A DNA stretch of 48,949 nucleotides from Candidatus Atribacteria bacterium (lineage in GTDB: Bacteria > Atribacterota > Phoenicimicrobiia > Phoenicimicrobiales > Stramentimicrobiaceae). The first letter of the stretch is position 1. The number at the start of each line of letters is the position of its first letter. The DNA is taken from NCBI GenBank assembly GCA_018402425.1, contig JAGYIZ010000014.1, forward strand, positions 1 to 48,949, in the 5' to 3' direction. This document shows positions 8,750-17,552 of the stretch, in pieces. The position numbers were made by a program, and so were the translations under genes. The notes beneath the pieces were generated by a model. It saw only the letters and a list, made by a program, of their open reading frames with translations, was not told where the DNA came from and ran no database searches.

Positions 8750-8779
8750 AGTTTATAATAAATTATAAGGAGTATTTAA

Positions 8780-9811
8780 ATGGGCAGTGTGAAGGACTTA
8801 ACTGTTTTGGATTCTCCCACCAGAGAATATCCTGGCCGGGGAAGATTTGTTTTTTCTGACCGTTATTCTGTCTTTGATTGGGGTGAGATGCCTGATCTAA
8901 TTAAACAAAAAGGATCTGCTTTATGTATTGCTGCCGCCCATTTTTTTGAGAAGCTGGAAAAAGATGGAATATCGACACATTACCTGGGATTAGTTGAAAA
9001 TGGACAGCTTAAACCCCTTTCTCGCCTGAGTCAACCGGTTAATATCCTTGAAACAAGGCTTTATAGAGTTCTGCATCCAGAATTAACCGATAAAAATGTC
9101 TATGATTACAAAATATATCATCAGGAAAAGGGAAATTATTTAATACCTCTAGAGATTATTTATCGTAATGCACTTCCCTTAGGGTCCAGTGTTTTCAAAC
9201 GCTTGCGGGAAGGAGAACTAAGGCTGGAAGATTTGGGCTTAAAAAAAATGCCTGAAGAAGGAATTGAATTAAGCCGTCCTTATTTAGATGTATCGACCAA
9301 ACTAGAGGCAAGTGATCGCTATCTCAGTTGGCAAGAAGCCCAGCAGATATCTCAATTATCTGATCAAAAAATCGGAGAAATAAATGCAATTACACTGAGA
9401 ATCAATCAGATGATTAGTAAAGAGGCACAAGAAGTAGGTTTAAAAAACGAAGACGGAAAATTTGAATTTGCCCTGGATCAAAATCAGCATGTTGTTTTAG
9501 TGGATGTATTAGGCACTCTGGATGAATGTCGTTTTACCTACCGGGGGATACCAATCAGCAAAGAGATTGCCCGTCTTTATTACAGAAATAGTGATTGGTA
9601 TCGGGAAATTGTTAATGCAAAGAAAAAAGACATTACCAATTGGAAAAAACTTGTTAAATTAAACCCTGAACCATTACCCCCCAGATTGAAATTATTAATA
9701 TCCTGGGTTTATTGTGCTTTTACTAATGAAATTACCGGTAGAGAATGGTTTAAAGGAATTCCTACCCTTCGAGATATTTTAGAAGAAATTCAACAGTTTA
9801 TTAAAGTGTAA
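8780..9811 (+). CDS. purC: SAICAR synthase PurC, long variant
   Basis: 343 aa; condenses CAIR with aspartate using ATP. Recognisable features are the glycine-rich ATP-binding strand GRGRFVFSDRYSVFDWG near residue 20, PLEIIYRNALPLGSS (substrate region), LEASDRYLSWQEA, and the metal-site region DVLGTLDECRF. Common bacterial PurC is about 240 aa. This belongs to a longer subgroup with an extra C-terminal part (NWKKLVKLNPEP onward) and with a changed metal-site motif (DVLGTLDECRF in place of DEVLTPDSSRFW). ATG 8780 has an AAGGAG site. Its place between purE and purS makes the role secure despite divergence. Confidence 0.9.
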   Translation: MGSVKDLTVLDSPTREYPGRGRFVFSDRYSVFDWGEMPDLIKQKGSALCIAAAHFFEKLEKDGISTHYLGLVENGQLKPLSRLSQPVNILETRLYRVLHPELTDKNVYDYKIYHQEKGNYLIPLEIIYRNALPLGSSVFKRLREGELRLEDLGLKKMPEEGIELSRPYLDVSTKLEASDRYLSWQEAQQISQLSDQKIGEINAITLRINQMISKEAQEVGLKNEDGKFEFALDQNQHVVLVDVLGTLDECRFTYRGIPISKEIARLYYRNSDWYREIVNAKKKDITNWKKLVKLNPEPLPPRLKLLISWVYCAFTNEITGREWFKGIPTLRDILEEIQQFIKV

Positions 9812-9888
9812 GAAATAGAAAAGATTAAAAATAAAGTTATCCATTGATATATATTTTTATATATTGTGATATATAAGGAGCAGTTAAT

Positions 9889-10137
9889 ATGTGGTTTGTA
9901 AAAGTAAATGTAGGATTGAAGAAAGGTGTTCTGGATGCTCAGGGAAAGGCAACACATCAGGCGTTGCTTTCCTTGGGATTTTCAAATGTAAAAGAAGTTG
10001 GGGTAGGCAAACTGATTGAGTTGCAGGTAGAAGGCAATTCAAAGGAGGAAATTGAAAAACAGGTCCGGGATATGTGCAAAAAACTCCTTTCCAATCCGGT
10101 CATTGAAGATTTTAAATATGATATTGAGGAACAATAA
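9889..10137 (+). CDS. purS: FGAM synthase subunit PurS
   Basis: 82 aa, normal length. PurS joins PurQ and the small PurL to form the three-part FGAM synthase, bridging them for ammonia transfer. Typical sequence: KVNVGLKKGVLDAQGKATHQ at the start, then FSNVKEVGVGKLIEL. An ATAAGGAG site lies 8 bp upstream. The stop TAA is immediately followed by the ATG of purQ, so the two are translationally coupled. Confidence 0.95.
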   Translation: MWFVKVNVGLKKGVLDAQGKATHQALLSLGFSNVKEVGVGKLIELQVEGNSKEEIEKQVRDMCKKLLSNPVIEDFKYDIEEQ

Positions 10138-10866
10138 ATGAAATTTGGAGTTGTACAGTTTCCCGGCTCAAATTGTGATTTAGACTGTTATTATGCTCTA
10201 AATGATATTATGCAAGTGCCTGTTGAGTGGATTTGGCATAAACAGGAAAACCTGGATGGTTTTGATTGTATTTTTCTGCCCGGTGGATTTACTTATGGTG
10301 ATTATTTGAGGGTTGGTGCTATTGCCCGCTATTCCCCTGTTATGACAGCAGTAATTGATTTTGCTGAAAAAGGCGGACTGGTAATAGGTATTTGCAATGG
10401 ATTTCAGGTTTTAACTGAAGCAGGGCTTTTACCCGGGACTTTAACCAGAAATGAGTGCCTGCATTTTATCTGCAAACAACAAACAGTTAGAGTCGAGAAT
10501 ATAGATACACCCTTTACAGGGATGTGTAAAAAGAAGCAGGTACTACAAATCCCAATTGCCCACGGGGAAGGCTGTTATTACGCTGATAAAGAAACAATAA
10601 ACGGACTGGAAAAAAACAACCAGATAATATTAAAATACTGTGATGTCAATGGAAATATCTCTAAACAGGCAAATCCCAATGGTTCTATATCAAATATTGC
10701 CGGCATCTCTAACAAAGAAAGAAATGTGTTTGGTCTAATGCCTCATCCAGAGCGATGTATTGAGGATTGTCTCGGTTCTGATGCTGGACGGTTAATATTC
10801 GAATCTATTCTGATATATTTAGAGAAGAAAAATATTTTATTTAACCATAAAAAAACACCTTCTTAG
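10138..10866 (+). CDS. purQ: FGAM synthase glutaminase subunit PurQ
   Basis: 242 aa class I glutamine amidotransferase that releases ammonia from glutamine for PurL. The nucleophile is Cys86 in GICNGFQ; the His-Glu partners are in MPHPERC near the C terminus; the oxyanion region is [14 protein letters not shown]. It starts one base after the purS stop. The end of the reading frame overlaps the 5' hairpin of repeat element copy A (10855-11078), so its last codons and stop (CACCTTCTTAGAAGGTG) lie in a perfect stem-loop. Confidence 0.95.
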   Translation: MKFGVVQFPGSNCDLDCYYALNDIMQVPVEWIWHKQENLDGFDCIFLPGGFTYGDYLRVGAIARYSPVMTAVIDFAEKGGLVIGICNGFQVLTEAGLLPGTLTRNECLHFICKQQTVRVENIDTPFTGMCKKKQVLQIPIAHGEGCYYADKETINGLEKNNQIILKYCDVNGNISKQANPNGSISNIAGISNKERNVFGLMPHPERCIEDCLGSDAGRLIFESILIYLEKKNILFNHKKTPS

Positions 10867-11078
10867 AAGGTGGTATTGGTTAAATAAAATGGTTTTACCA
10901 TAAAAAGATTAAGAGTACCTAGATGACAATTTTTCACCTGAAGTCAAAAGTTAGAAGGCTATTTCTTAGAAATATTATAGCTAAAGGTTAAATAAAAAAT
11001 CGAAAGAAAAAGAGCTAAAAAAGTAAACCTCTTTTAGAGGTTCTTACAGCCATCCGCTATGCGGGTGCGGTATTTACT
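10855..11078 (+). repeat. structured repeat element, copy A (purQ-purL1 interval)
   Basis: About 220 nt shared with copies at 21071-21288 and 41227-41401, and partly at 20386-20451. In order: hairpin CACCTTC-TTA-GAAGGTG; TGGTTAAATAAAATGG then TTTTACCATAAA, an imperfect hairpin; TTTTTCACCTGAAGT; a variable part; AACCTCTTTTAGAGGTT (11026-11042, perfect 7-bp hairpin); TTCTTACAGC; CATCCGC-TAT-GCGGGTG (11051-11067, 7-bp stem with one T-G wobble); then GCGGTATTTACT. It ends 26 bp before the purL1 ATG and has no T-tract. Probably a cis-acting RNA or an intercistronic repeat; family unknown to me. Confidence 0.75.
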
Positions 11079-11104
11079 GTAATGATTATAAATAGGTGCT
11101 ATAT

Positions 11105-13333
11105 ATGGAAAACTTTGAACAAAAGAGATTTTGGCAAAAATGGAATTTGACTTCCAATGAATATAAATGTATCTGTCATATGCTGGGACGTGAACCCAAT
11201 GAATTAGAACTGGGAATATACTCAGTGATGTGGAGTGAGCATTGCAGTTATAAAAATACCCGCTCTTTATTAAAAATGTTACCAACAAAAGCTGATTGGG
11301 TGGCTCAGGGACCCGGGGAAAATGCCGGGGTAATTGATATAGGTGAAAAAGAACTAGTTGTTATGAAAATGGAAAGTCACAATCACCCTTCGGCAGTAGA
11401 GCCATTTCAGGGGGCAGCAACAGGCGTCGGTGGTATCTTGAGAGATATTTTTACCATGGGCGCCCGCCCAATAGCTATTTTAGATTCATTATTTTTCGGC
11501 GATTTTAATGAAAATAAAACTAAATATTTATTTAATGGTGTAGTTGGAGGAATATCTTTTTACGGTAATTGTGTCGGGGTTCCGACCGTCGGTGGAGAGA
11601 CAATTTTTTCCAAAAGCTATCAGGGGAATATCCTGGTTAATGTCATGTGTGTAGGTTTAGTTAAAAGAGAACATATTGTCCGTGCTATAGCAAAAGGAGC
11701 AAGCAATTCTGTAATCTTGATTGGTGCCAAGACCGGTCGTGATGGGATAGGAGGAGCAGCTTTTGCCTCTGTTGAATTAAACGAAAAATCAGAAGAAGAT
11801 CGTCCCGCTGTTCAAATTGGAGACCCTTTTGCTGAAAAATTATTAATCGAAGCCTGTCTGGAACTGGTACAGTTTGAAGAAGTGATTGGTTTACAGGATT
11901 GTGGTGCAGCTGGTTTAACAAGCTCTTTAAGTGAGATGTCAGCCAGAGGAAATAGCGGGCTGGAAATAGAATTGTCAAAAGTTCCACAAAGAGAAGTCGG
12001 AATGAATCCCTTTGAAATTATGTTATCTGAATCACAGGAAAGAATGATTGTGGTGGTTGAAAAAGGGAAAGAAGAAAGAGTTTTATCAACTTTAAAGAAA
12101 TGGGATTTAGATTCTTTTATTATCGGATATGTTACAGATAATTCAAGGTTTGTTATTAAAAATAATGGGGAGATTGTTGCAGATATTCCCGTAGAATCCC
12201 TTGCAGATGGAGCCCCGGTAATTAAGAGAGAAATAAAAGAGCCAGAATTACAAAAAAGGATAAATCAGTTGAATTTAGATGAAATAAAAGAATTTAATGA
12301 CTATAATACCGTACTTCTTCAATTACTATCATCACCTAATTTATCATGTAAGGAAGATATTTATCAGCAATACGATCATATGGTTCAAGTTAATACCGTT
12401 ATACCTCCGGGGGATGACGCGGCTGTATTAAGGGTAAAGGGAACAAAAAAAGCTATTGCCTTAACAACTGAGGGTAATGGAAGGTATTGTTTTCTTAATC
12501 CTTTTCAAGGTGCCCAGATTGCAGTTGCTGAGGCAGCCAGAAATTTATCCTGTAAAGGAGCTTTGCCAAGAGCAGTAACTGACTGTCTGAATTTTGGAGC
12601 ACCTGAAAACAGTGACAGCTATTGGCAAATGGTACAGGTTATCAAGGGGTTGTCAGAATCCTGTGAATTTTTTGATACACCTGTTATCAGCGGTAATGTA
12701 AGCTTGTATAATGAAAATGACGGGAAACCTATTGACCCAACTCCGGTAGTAGGCATGGTTGGGGTGATAAATGATTGTAAACATATTTGTACTTTGGATT
12801 TTAAAGCTGAAAATGACCTTATTTTTTTATTGGGAGAAAGCCATAACGAATTGGGAGGCAGTGAATATCTGGAGTTTATACATCATAGAAAATGTGGATT
12901 ACCTCCTATTCTTAATCTTTCCCTGGAAAAAAATATCCAGTCTTTTTGTCGGGAGATGATTGAAAAAGATTTGCTTGCTTCTGCCCATGATTGCTCTTTG
13001 GGCGGGCTTGCCATTGCATTATCAGAATCCTGTATCAGTAGCGGTTTAGGAGCTGAGGTTGAATTAAAAACAGATATTCGTTCTGATTGCTGTCTATTTG
13101 GGGAAAGCCAATCACGAATTATTGTCAGTGCAAATGCTGAAAAAGCTAAAAAAGTGGCTGAATTTGCCAAAAATGAAAAAATACCCTTCCAGCCATTAGG
13201 CTATGTAAAAGGCAATTGCCTAAAGATAAATGATTGGATTAATATTCCAGTTACCCAATTGAAAAAAGCCTGGCATAGAATAAACTTAGACTTAAAGAAG
13301 GATAATTGGATGGTAGACTACTTTAAGAATTAA
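11105..13333 (+). CDS. purL: FGAM synthase PurL, small type, paralog 1
   Basis: Small-type PurL (about 742 aa from ATG 11105; a GTG at 11096 in frame is possible but lies inside the only ribosome-site-like AGGTG). PurL uses ATP and ammonia from PurQ to convert FGAR to FGAM. Motifs: MWSEHCSYK, ESHNHPSAVEPFQGAATGVG, IGLQDCGAAGLTSS, ESQERMIVV, PPGDDAAVL, GNGRYCFLNPFQG and VISGNVSLYNENDG. All look intact. A second, clearly divergent PurL follows 73 bp later. This copy departs from the usual NLNFGNPE in one loop (CLNFGAPE), so it is the less canonical of the pair. Repeat element A occupies its leader. Confidence 0.93.
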   Translation: MENFEQKRFWQKWNLTSNEYKCICHMLGREPNELELGIYSVMWSEHCSYKNTRSLLKMLPTKADWVAQGPGENAGVIDIGEKELVVMKMESHNHPSAVEPFQGAATGVGGILRDIFTMGARPIAILDSLFFGDFNENKTKYLFNGVVGGISFYGNCVGVPTVGGETIFSKSYQGNILVNVMCVGLVKREHIVRAIAKGASNSVILIGAKTGRDGIGGAAFASVELNEKSEEDRPAVQIGDPFAEKLLIEACLELVQFEEVIGLQDCGAAGLTSSLSEMSARGNSGLEIELSKVPQREVGMNPFEIMLSESQERMIVVVEKGKEERVLSTLKKWDLDSFIIGYVTDNSRFVIKNNGEIVADIPVESLADGAPVIKREIKEPELQKRINQLNLDEIKEFNDYNTVLLQLLSSPNLSCKEDIYQQYDHMVQVNTVIPPGDDAAVLRVKGTKKAIALTTEGNGRYCFLNPFQGAQIAVAEAARNLSCKGALPRAVTDCLNFGAPENSDSYWQMVQVIKGLSESCEFFDTPVISGNVSLYNENDGKPIDPTPVVGMVGVINDCKHICTLDFKAENDLIFLLGESHNELGGSEYLEFIHHRKCGLPPILNLSLEKNIQSFCREMIEKDLLASAHDCSLGGLAIALSESCISSGLGAEVELKTDIRSDCCLFGESQSRIIVSANAEKAKKVAEFAKNEKIPFQPLGYVKGNCLKINDWINIPVTQLKKAWHRINLDLKKDNWMVDYFKN

Positions 13334-13406
13334 ATTTTGTAATATACTATTTCAGTATACTAGAAATTTAAAAGTATATTGACCTAATAAATCAAAGGAG
13401 CTAAAG

Positions 13407-15623
13407 ATGAACAGCAATAATCAGGAAGAAAAAGATTTAAATAGCATTTTAGAAGAAAACGATCTTACTGAAAGTGAATATAAAAAAATACTAGAAACCC
13501 TGAAAAGAGAACCGAATGATACTGAGTTAGGACTTTATTCGGCAATGTGGTCAGAACACTGCAGTTATAAAAGCTCAAAACCCGTGCTAAGTATTTTTCC
13601 TACCCAGGCTGAATGGGTTCTTTTTGGACCTGGGGAAAATGCAGGAGTCATTGATATAGGAGAAGGCCTGGCGATGGTGATGAAGATTGAAAGTCATAAT
13701 CATCCTTCGGCAGTTGAACCTTTTCACGGAGCCGCTACGGGTTCTGGTGGGGTGGTAAGGGATATATTGGCAATGGGAGCCCGTCCTGTTGCTCTATTAG
13801 GTTCTTTGCGTTTTGGAAGATTTGGGGATTCTCATGTTAAGTATTTAGTTAATGAAGTAGCAGAAGGTTTAGCCTTCTACGGGAATAATATTGAAGTACC
13901 TACTGTAGGCGGAGAAACATATTTCTTAGATAGTTATCAGGGTAATCCTCTCGTAAATGCTATGTGTGTTGGTTTAGTAAAAAAGGAAGATATCGTAGTT
14001 GCCGTAGCTGAGGGAACAGATAGTATAGTTATTTTAGCGGGAGAAAAAACCGGCAGAGACGGAGTAGGCAGTGCCAGTTTTGCCTCACGAGAATTAGAAG
14101 GAAAAGAGAAGGAAATTGAACATCCTCCCATACCTCAGGGTAATCCGTTTTTAGAGAAGAAAATAATTGAGGCATGTTTGGAGCTTGTAAACAAGGGGCT
14201 TATTTCGGGGATGCAGGATTTAGGTGCAGCTGGATTGATAAGCTCTAGCTGTGAAATGGCCAGCAAGGGGAATTGTGGAATTGAATTAAATCTTTCCCTG
14301 GTCCCCCGAAAAGAAAAAAATATGACTCCAAGAGAGATTATGCTTTCGGAAACCCAGGAAAGAATGTTATTAGTTGCTAAAAAGGATAAGCAAAAAGATA
14401 TAGGGGAAATATTTGATAAGTGGGGGATAGAACACACAGTTATAGGGAAAGTAACTTCAGATGGTATTTTACGTTTAAAAGAAAAAGAGAAAATAGTAGC
14501 ACAAGTACCGGCAAAATCTTTAGCTGAAGATGTCCCTATTCGCTATTATAATAGCAGGGTTCCTGCTAAACTCAAAGAAATCCAAAAGTTAAGTTTAGAA
14601 GATGTATCTCAGCCTGCTGATTTTAATCAGGCATTGTTAAAGATATTGGCTTCTCCTAATATTTGCAGCAAGAGTTGGGTTTATAAAGATAGTAAGAAAA
14701 TAAGCGCAAAAGGTACTGAGGTTGTGCTGTTTCCGGGAGATGATGCAGGTATATTAAAAATAGAGGGAAGTGATAGGGCTATTGCCTTTAGTGCCGATGG
14801 CAATAGTAGATACTGTTATCTTAATCCATTTGTAGGTGGAGAAATTGCAGTTGCTGAGGCGGCGCGGAATCTTTCCTGTAAGGGTGCTGTTCCCATGGCG
14901 ATTACCGATAATCTAAACTTTGGAAATCCGGAAAAAGAAGAAATATTCTGGCAGCTGGAAGAATCGGTTAAAGGTATTAGTGAGGCATGTGAAGCATTTG
15001 GTGTTCCGGTTATCAGCGGGAATGTTAGCTTGAACAATGAAAGTAATGGAGAAGCTATATACCCAACTCCCATTATAGGTATGGCGGGAATAATCGAAGA
15101 TTTTGATCAGCTTTGCACGATGTCATTCAAGAATGAGGGTGATTTAATTGTGCTTCTAGGAGAAAACAAAGAAGATATAGGTGGCAGTGAATATTTAAAG
15201 GTTATTCATAATATAGAAAAAGGGTTACCTCCCCAAATGGATTTAAGTTTGGAGAAATCAGTTCAGGATGCATGCAGGGAAAGCATTCAGGCCGGGATAA
15301 TATCTTCAGCTCATGATTGTTCTGACGGGGGATTAGCCGTTACCCTGGCGGAATGTTGTGTAACAGGCAAAAAGGGAATAAAATTAGAGATGAATGCTGA
15401 GATTAGAAATGATGCTCTTCTTTTTGGTGAAACTCAGTCACGAATCGTGGTTTCCTTTCCCGAAAAGAATCTAGATACCTTAAAAGCCATTACTGATAAA
15501 TATGAAGTTCCTATGCAGATATTAGGTAAAGTTGAGGGAAACAGCTTAAAGATTGGCAGTCTGGTTGATGTAGAAGTAGAGCAACTCAAAAAAGTATGGG
15601 AGAGCGGCGCAGACAATGAATGA
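13407..15623 (+). CDS. purL: FGAM synthase PurL, small type, paralog 2
   Basis: 738 aa with a CAAAGGAG site 8 bp before ATG 13407. Same domain order as paralog 1 and roughly half identical to it by eye. Motifs are nearer to the family consensus: MWSEHCSYKSSKP, ESHNHPSAVEPFHGAATGSG, GMQDLGAAGLISS, FPGDDAGIL, NLNFGNPEKEE, VISGNVSLNNES. It follows paralog 1 and overlaps purF by 8 bp, so it sits in the position of purL in ordinary purSQLF operons. I infer that this is the housekeeping enzyme and that paralog 1 is an extra copy; both could also act as a heterodimer. Confidence 0.94.
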   Translation: MNSNNQEEKDLNSILEENDLTESEYKKILETLKREPNDTELGLYSAMWSEHCSYKSSKPVLSIFPTQAEWVLFGPGENAGVIDIGEGLAMVMKIESHNHPSAVEPFHGAATGSGGVVRDILAMGARPVALLGSLRFGRFGDSHVKYLVNEVAEGLAFYGNNIEVPTVGGETYFLDSYQGNPLVNAMCVGLVKKEDIVVAVAEGTDSIVILAGEKTGRDGVGSASFASRELEGKEKEIEHPPIPQGNPFLEKKIIEACLELVNKGLISGMQDLGAAGLISSSCEMASKGNCGIELNLSLVPRKEKNMTPREIMLSETQERMLLVAKKDKQKDIGEIFDKWGIEHTVIGKVTSDGILRLKEKEKIVAQVPAKSLAEDVPIRYYNSRVPAKLKEIQKLSLEDVSQPADFNQALLKILASPNICSKSWVYKDSKKISAKGTEVVLFPGDDAGILKIEGSDRAIAFSADGNSRYCYLNPFVGGEIAVAEAARNLSCKGAVPMAITDNLNFGNPEKEEIFWQLEESVKGISEACEAFGVPVISGNVSLNNESNGEAIYPTPIIGMAGIIEDFDQLCTMSFKNEGDLIVLLGENKEDIGGSEYLKVIHNIEKGLPPQMDLSLEKSVQDACRESIQAGIISSAHDCSDGGLAVTLAECCVTGKKGIKLEMNAEIRNDALLFGETQSRIVVSFPEKNLDTLKAITDKYEVPMQILGKVEGNSLKIGSLVDVEVEQLKKVWESGADNE

Positions 15624-16974
15624 AGAATGCGGTGTTTTTGGTATTTTTAATCAAAGTCAACAAAAACTGGATGTAGCAAAGTTAGCTTATTTAGGCATTT
15701 TTGCACTTCAGCATCGAGGGCAGGAAAGTGCCGGTATCGCGGTTTCCAGTGGGAAAAATATATTAATTTATCGCGATCTGGGTTTGGTGTCCGAAGTATT
15801 TGATGAAGGAATTTTAAATACCTTACAGGGGAATGCTGCTATTGGCCATGTGCGATATTCGACAGCCGGTGCTAATAATTGGGAAAATAGTCAGCCAATT
15901 CTAAACCAATATCCCGGAGGATCTTTTTCCCTTGCCCATAATGGCCACCTGATTAATCAGAATGAGTTGAAAGAAAATTTATCTTCAAAGTCATTGCTTC
16001 TTAAAAAACGTAATGCAGATAGTCATTTGCTTTGTCAATTGATTGGTGCGACTGAGAAAAAAGATATTGAAAAGGCCTTGGAAGAAGTAGTTTTAAAAAT
16101 AAAGGGTGCTTTCTGTCTGGTTGTTCTAACTGAGAATAAATTAATAGGTTTGCGTGATAATTTTGGTTTTCATCCCCTTGTTTTGGGTAAATCAGAAGAA
16201 GGTTATGTAATTTCCTCAGAGGATAGTGCTTTACCTTTAATTAATGCAAAATATATTCGGGAAATAAAACCGGGAGAAATGGTAGTAATTGAAAAAAATA
16301 GTTGTAAATCCAGACAACTTATACCGTGCAAACAAAAAGCTTTATGTATTTTTGAGCACATTTATTTTGCCCGGCCCGATAGTAATGTATTTGGAGAAAA
16401 CGTAGCGGTTATAAGAGAGAGAATTGGTCAGAAATTAGCTCAAGAACATCCGGTTGATGCAGATATGGTTATCCCGGTTCCGGACTCGGGACGTTTTGCT
16501 GCATTGGGCTATTCCCAGGGATCAGGTATTCCTTATCAGGAAGGTCTTCTTAAAAATCCCTACATTGGGCGTACTTTTATTCAGCCGAACCAGATACTAA
16601 GAGAACATTCCGTTAAGTTAAAACTTTCTCCCATCCCTGGTATTGTAAATGGAAAACGGATTGTGATGGTTGATGATTCAATTGTAAGAGGAACTACCAG
16701 TAGAAAACTGGTCAAATTACTGAAAAATGCCGGTGCCAAAGAAGTACATGTCAGAATTAGCTCTCCTCCTGTTAATTGTCCCTGCCATTATGGTATTGAT
16801 ACACCTAAGAGAGAAGAGTTGTGGGCAACTCGATTCTCTGTTGAGCAAATCAGTCAATGGATAGGTGCAGATTCTTTAGGCTATATAAGTCTGGAAGGTT
16901 TAACCGGTGTTTTTGAAAAAAATCAACCTTCGGATTTTTGTACCGCCTGTTTTAGCGGAAAATATCCAATATGA
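15616..16974 (+). CDS. purF: amidophosphoribosyltransferase PurF
   Basis: 452 aa; catalyses the first committed step, PRPP plus glutamine to phosphoribosylamine. It overlaps the purL2 stop by 8 bp (ATGAATGA). A four-residue propeptide (MNEE) precedes the catalytic Cys5 in ECGVFGI. The N-terminal nucleophile domain has GHVRYSTAG; the PRPP loop is MVDDSIVRGTTS. Cysteines in ALCIFEHIYF, PVNCPCHYGID and DFCTACFSGKYP match the four ligands of the [4Fe-4S] cluster in the B. subtilis-type enzyme, so it should be oxygen-labile. Since PRPP is its substrate, a PRPP riboswitch on this operon makes sense as feed-forward control. Confidence 0.96.
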   Translation: MNEECGVFGIFNQSQQKLDVAKLAYLGIFALQHRGQESAGIAVSSGKNILIYRDLGLVSEVFDEGILNTLQGNAAIGHVRYSTAGANNWENSQPILNQYPGGSFSLAHNGHLINQNELKENLSSKSLLLKKRNADSHLLCQLIGATEKKDIEKALEEVVLKIKGAFCLVVLTENKLIGLRDNFGFHPLVLGKSEEGYVISSEDSALPLINAKYIREIKPGEMVVIEKNSCKSRQLIPCKQKALCIFEHIYFARPDSNVFGENVAVIRERIGQKLAQEHPVDADMVIPVPDSGRFAALGYSQGSGIPYQEGLLKNPYIGRTFIQPNQILREHSVKLKLSPIPGIVNGKRIVMVDDSIVRGTTSRKLVKLLKNAGAKEVHVRISSPPVNCPCHYGIDTPKREELWATRFSVEQISQWIGADSLGYISLEGLTGVFEKNQPSDFCTACFSGKYPI

Positions 16975-17095
16975 AAATAGTATCGAGTATATAGTATGTA
17001 GTATCGAGTTAAATATAGTAATAAGTAATAAGCCAAAATAATGCTAAAATGTACTAAATAAATTAGTATCGGGTATCGAGTATGTAGTATCGAGT
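16975..17095 (+). repeat. short direct repeats of GTATCGAGT
   Basis: GTATCGAGT occurs at 16980-16988, 17001-17009, 17073-17081 and 17087-17095, with variants such as GTATCGGG and linkers TATATAGTATGTA and TATGTA. Inverted copies (ACTCGATAC) lie at 17305-17313 and 19294-19302. The block fills the space between purF and purM and carries the left end of the duplication around the group II intron. Confidence 0.75.
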
Positions 17096-17444
17096 GAAAA
17101 CCTGTGAGAATAGATATGAGGATATTGTCGAATAACAAAATAATGCAAGAATGCATAAATGTATTAATGTAACTATGGGAAATAAAATATATTAAAATAA
17201 TAGACCTATCTAACTACTAACTAATAGATTAATCCATATTATTTAGCAATAAATAAATTTTAAGAATTTGTGTTAATATTTGGACTCAATACGCGATACG
17301 CACGACTCGATACTTTTTCAAGTATGTATTCTTACAATTAAAGGAAGGAACGGGTGCATAAAATGAAAGATGCCTATAAAAAATCCGGAGTGGATATTGA
17401 ATTAGCCAACACTATTATCGATAAAGTTAAGCCCATGATTAATT
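17082..17444 (+). repeat. direct repeat copy 1 flanking the group II intron (contains purM 5' end)
   Basis: About 360 bp from ATGTAGTATCGAGTGAAAAC to ATGATTAATT, repeated at 19078-19428 with scattered substitutions and small deletions. The segment holds the purM leader (with inverted ACTCGATAC), the AAGGAAGG ribosome site and the first 27 purM codons. Confidence 0.9.
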
Positions 17445-17446
17445 GA
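17363..17446 (+). pseudogene. purM: purM 5' fragment cut by the group II intron
   Basis: ATG 17363 after AAGGAAGG. The 27 codons (MKDAYKKSGVDIELANTIID, then KVKPMIN) match the N terminus of phosphoribosylformylglycinamidine cyclo-ligase (AIR synthetase). A TGA formed with the first bases of the intron ends the frame. Since the intron lacks most of its 5' ribozyme, splicing cannot restore the gene, and the sequence after the intron is the repeat leader rather than codon 28. Confidence 0.85.
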
Positions 17447-17552
17447 GACGATAGGCTGGTAGTCTGGACTAACTCATAGTACTCTTGAGGACGGGAAAGC
17501 CGGCCACCTGGGGAAGGGGTTAGCACTAATACGTAAAGGAGAGGAGAAACAT

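Noticed and set aside
16980-17100. possible CRISPR array
   Set aside because: The repeat unit is only 9 bp, spacing is irregular and there are no spacers or cas genes.
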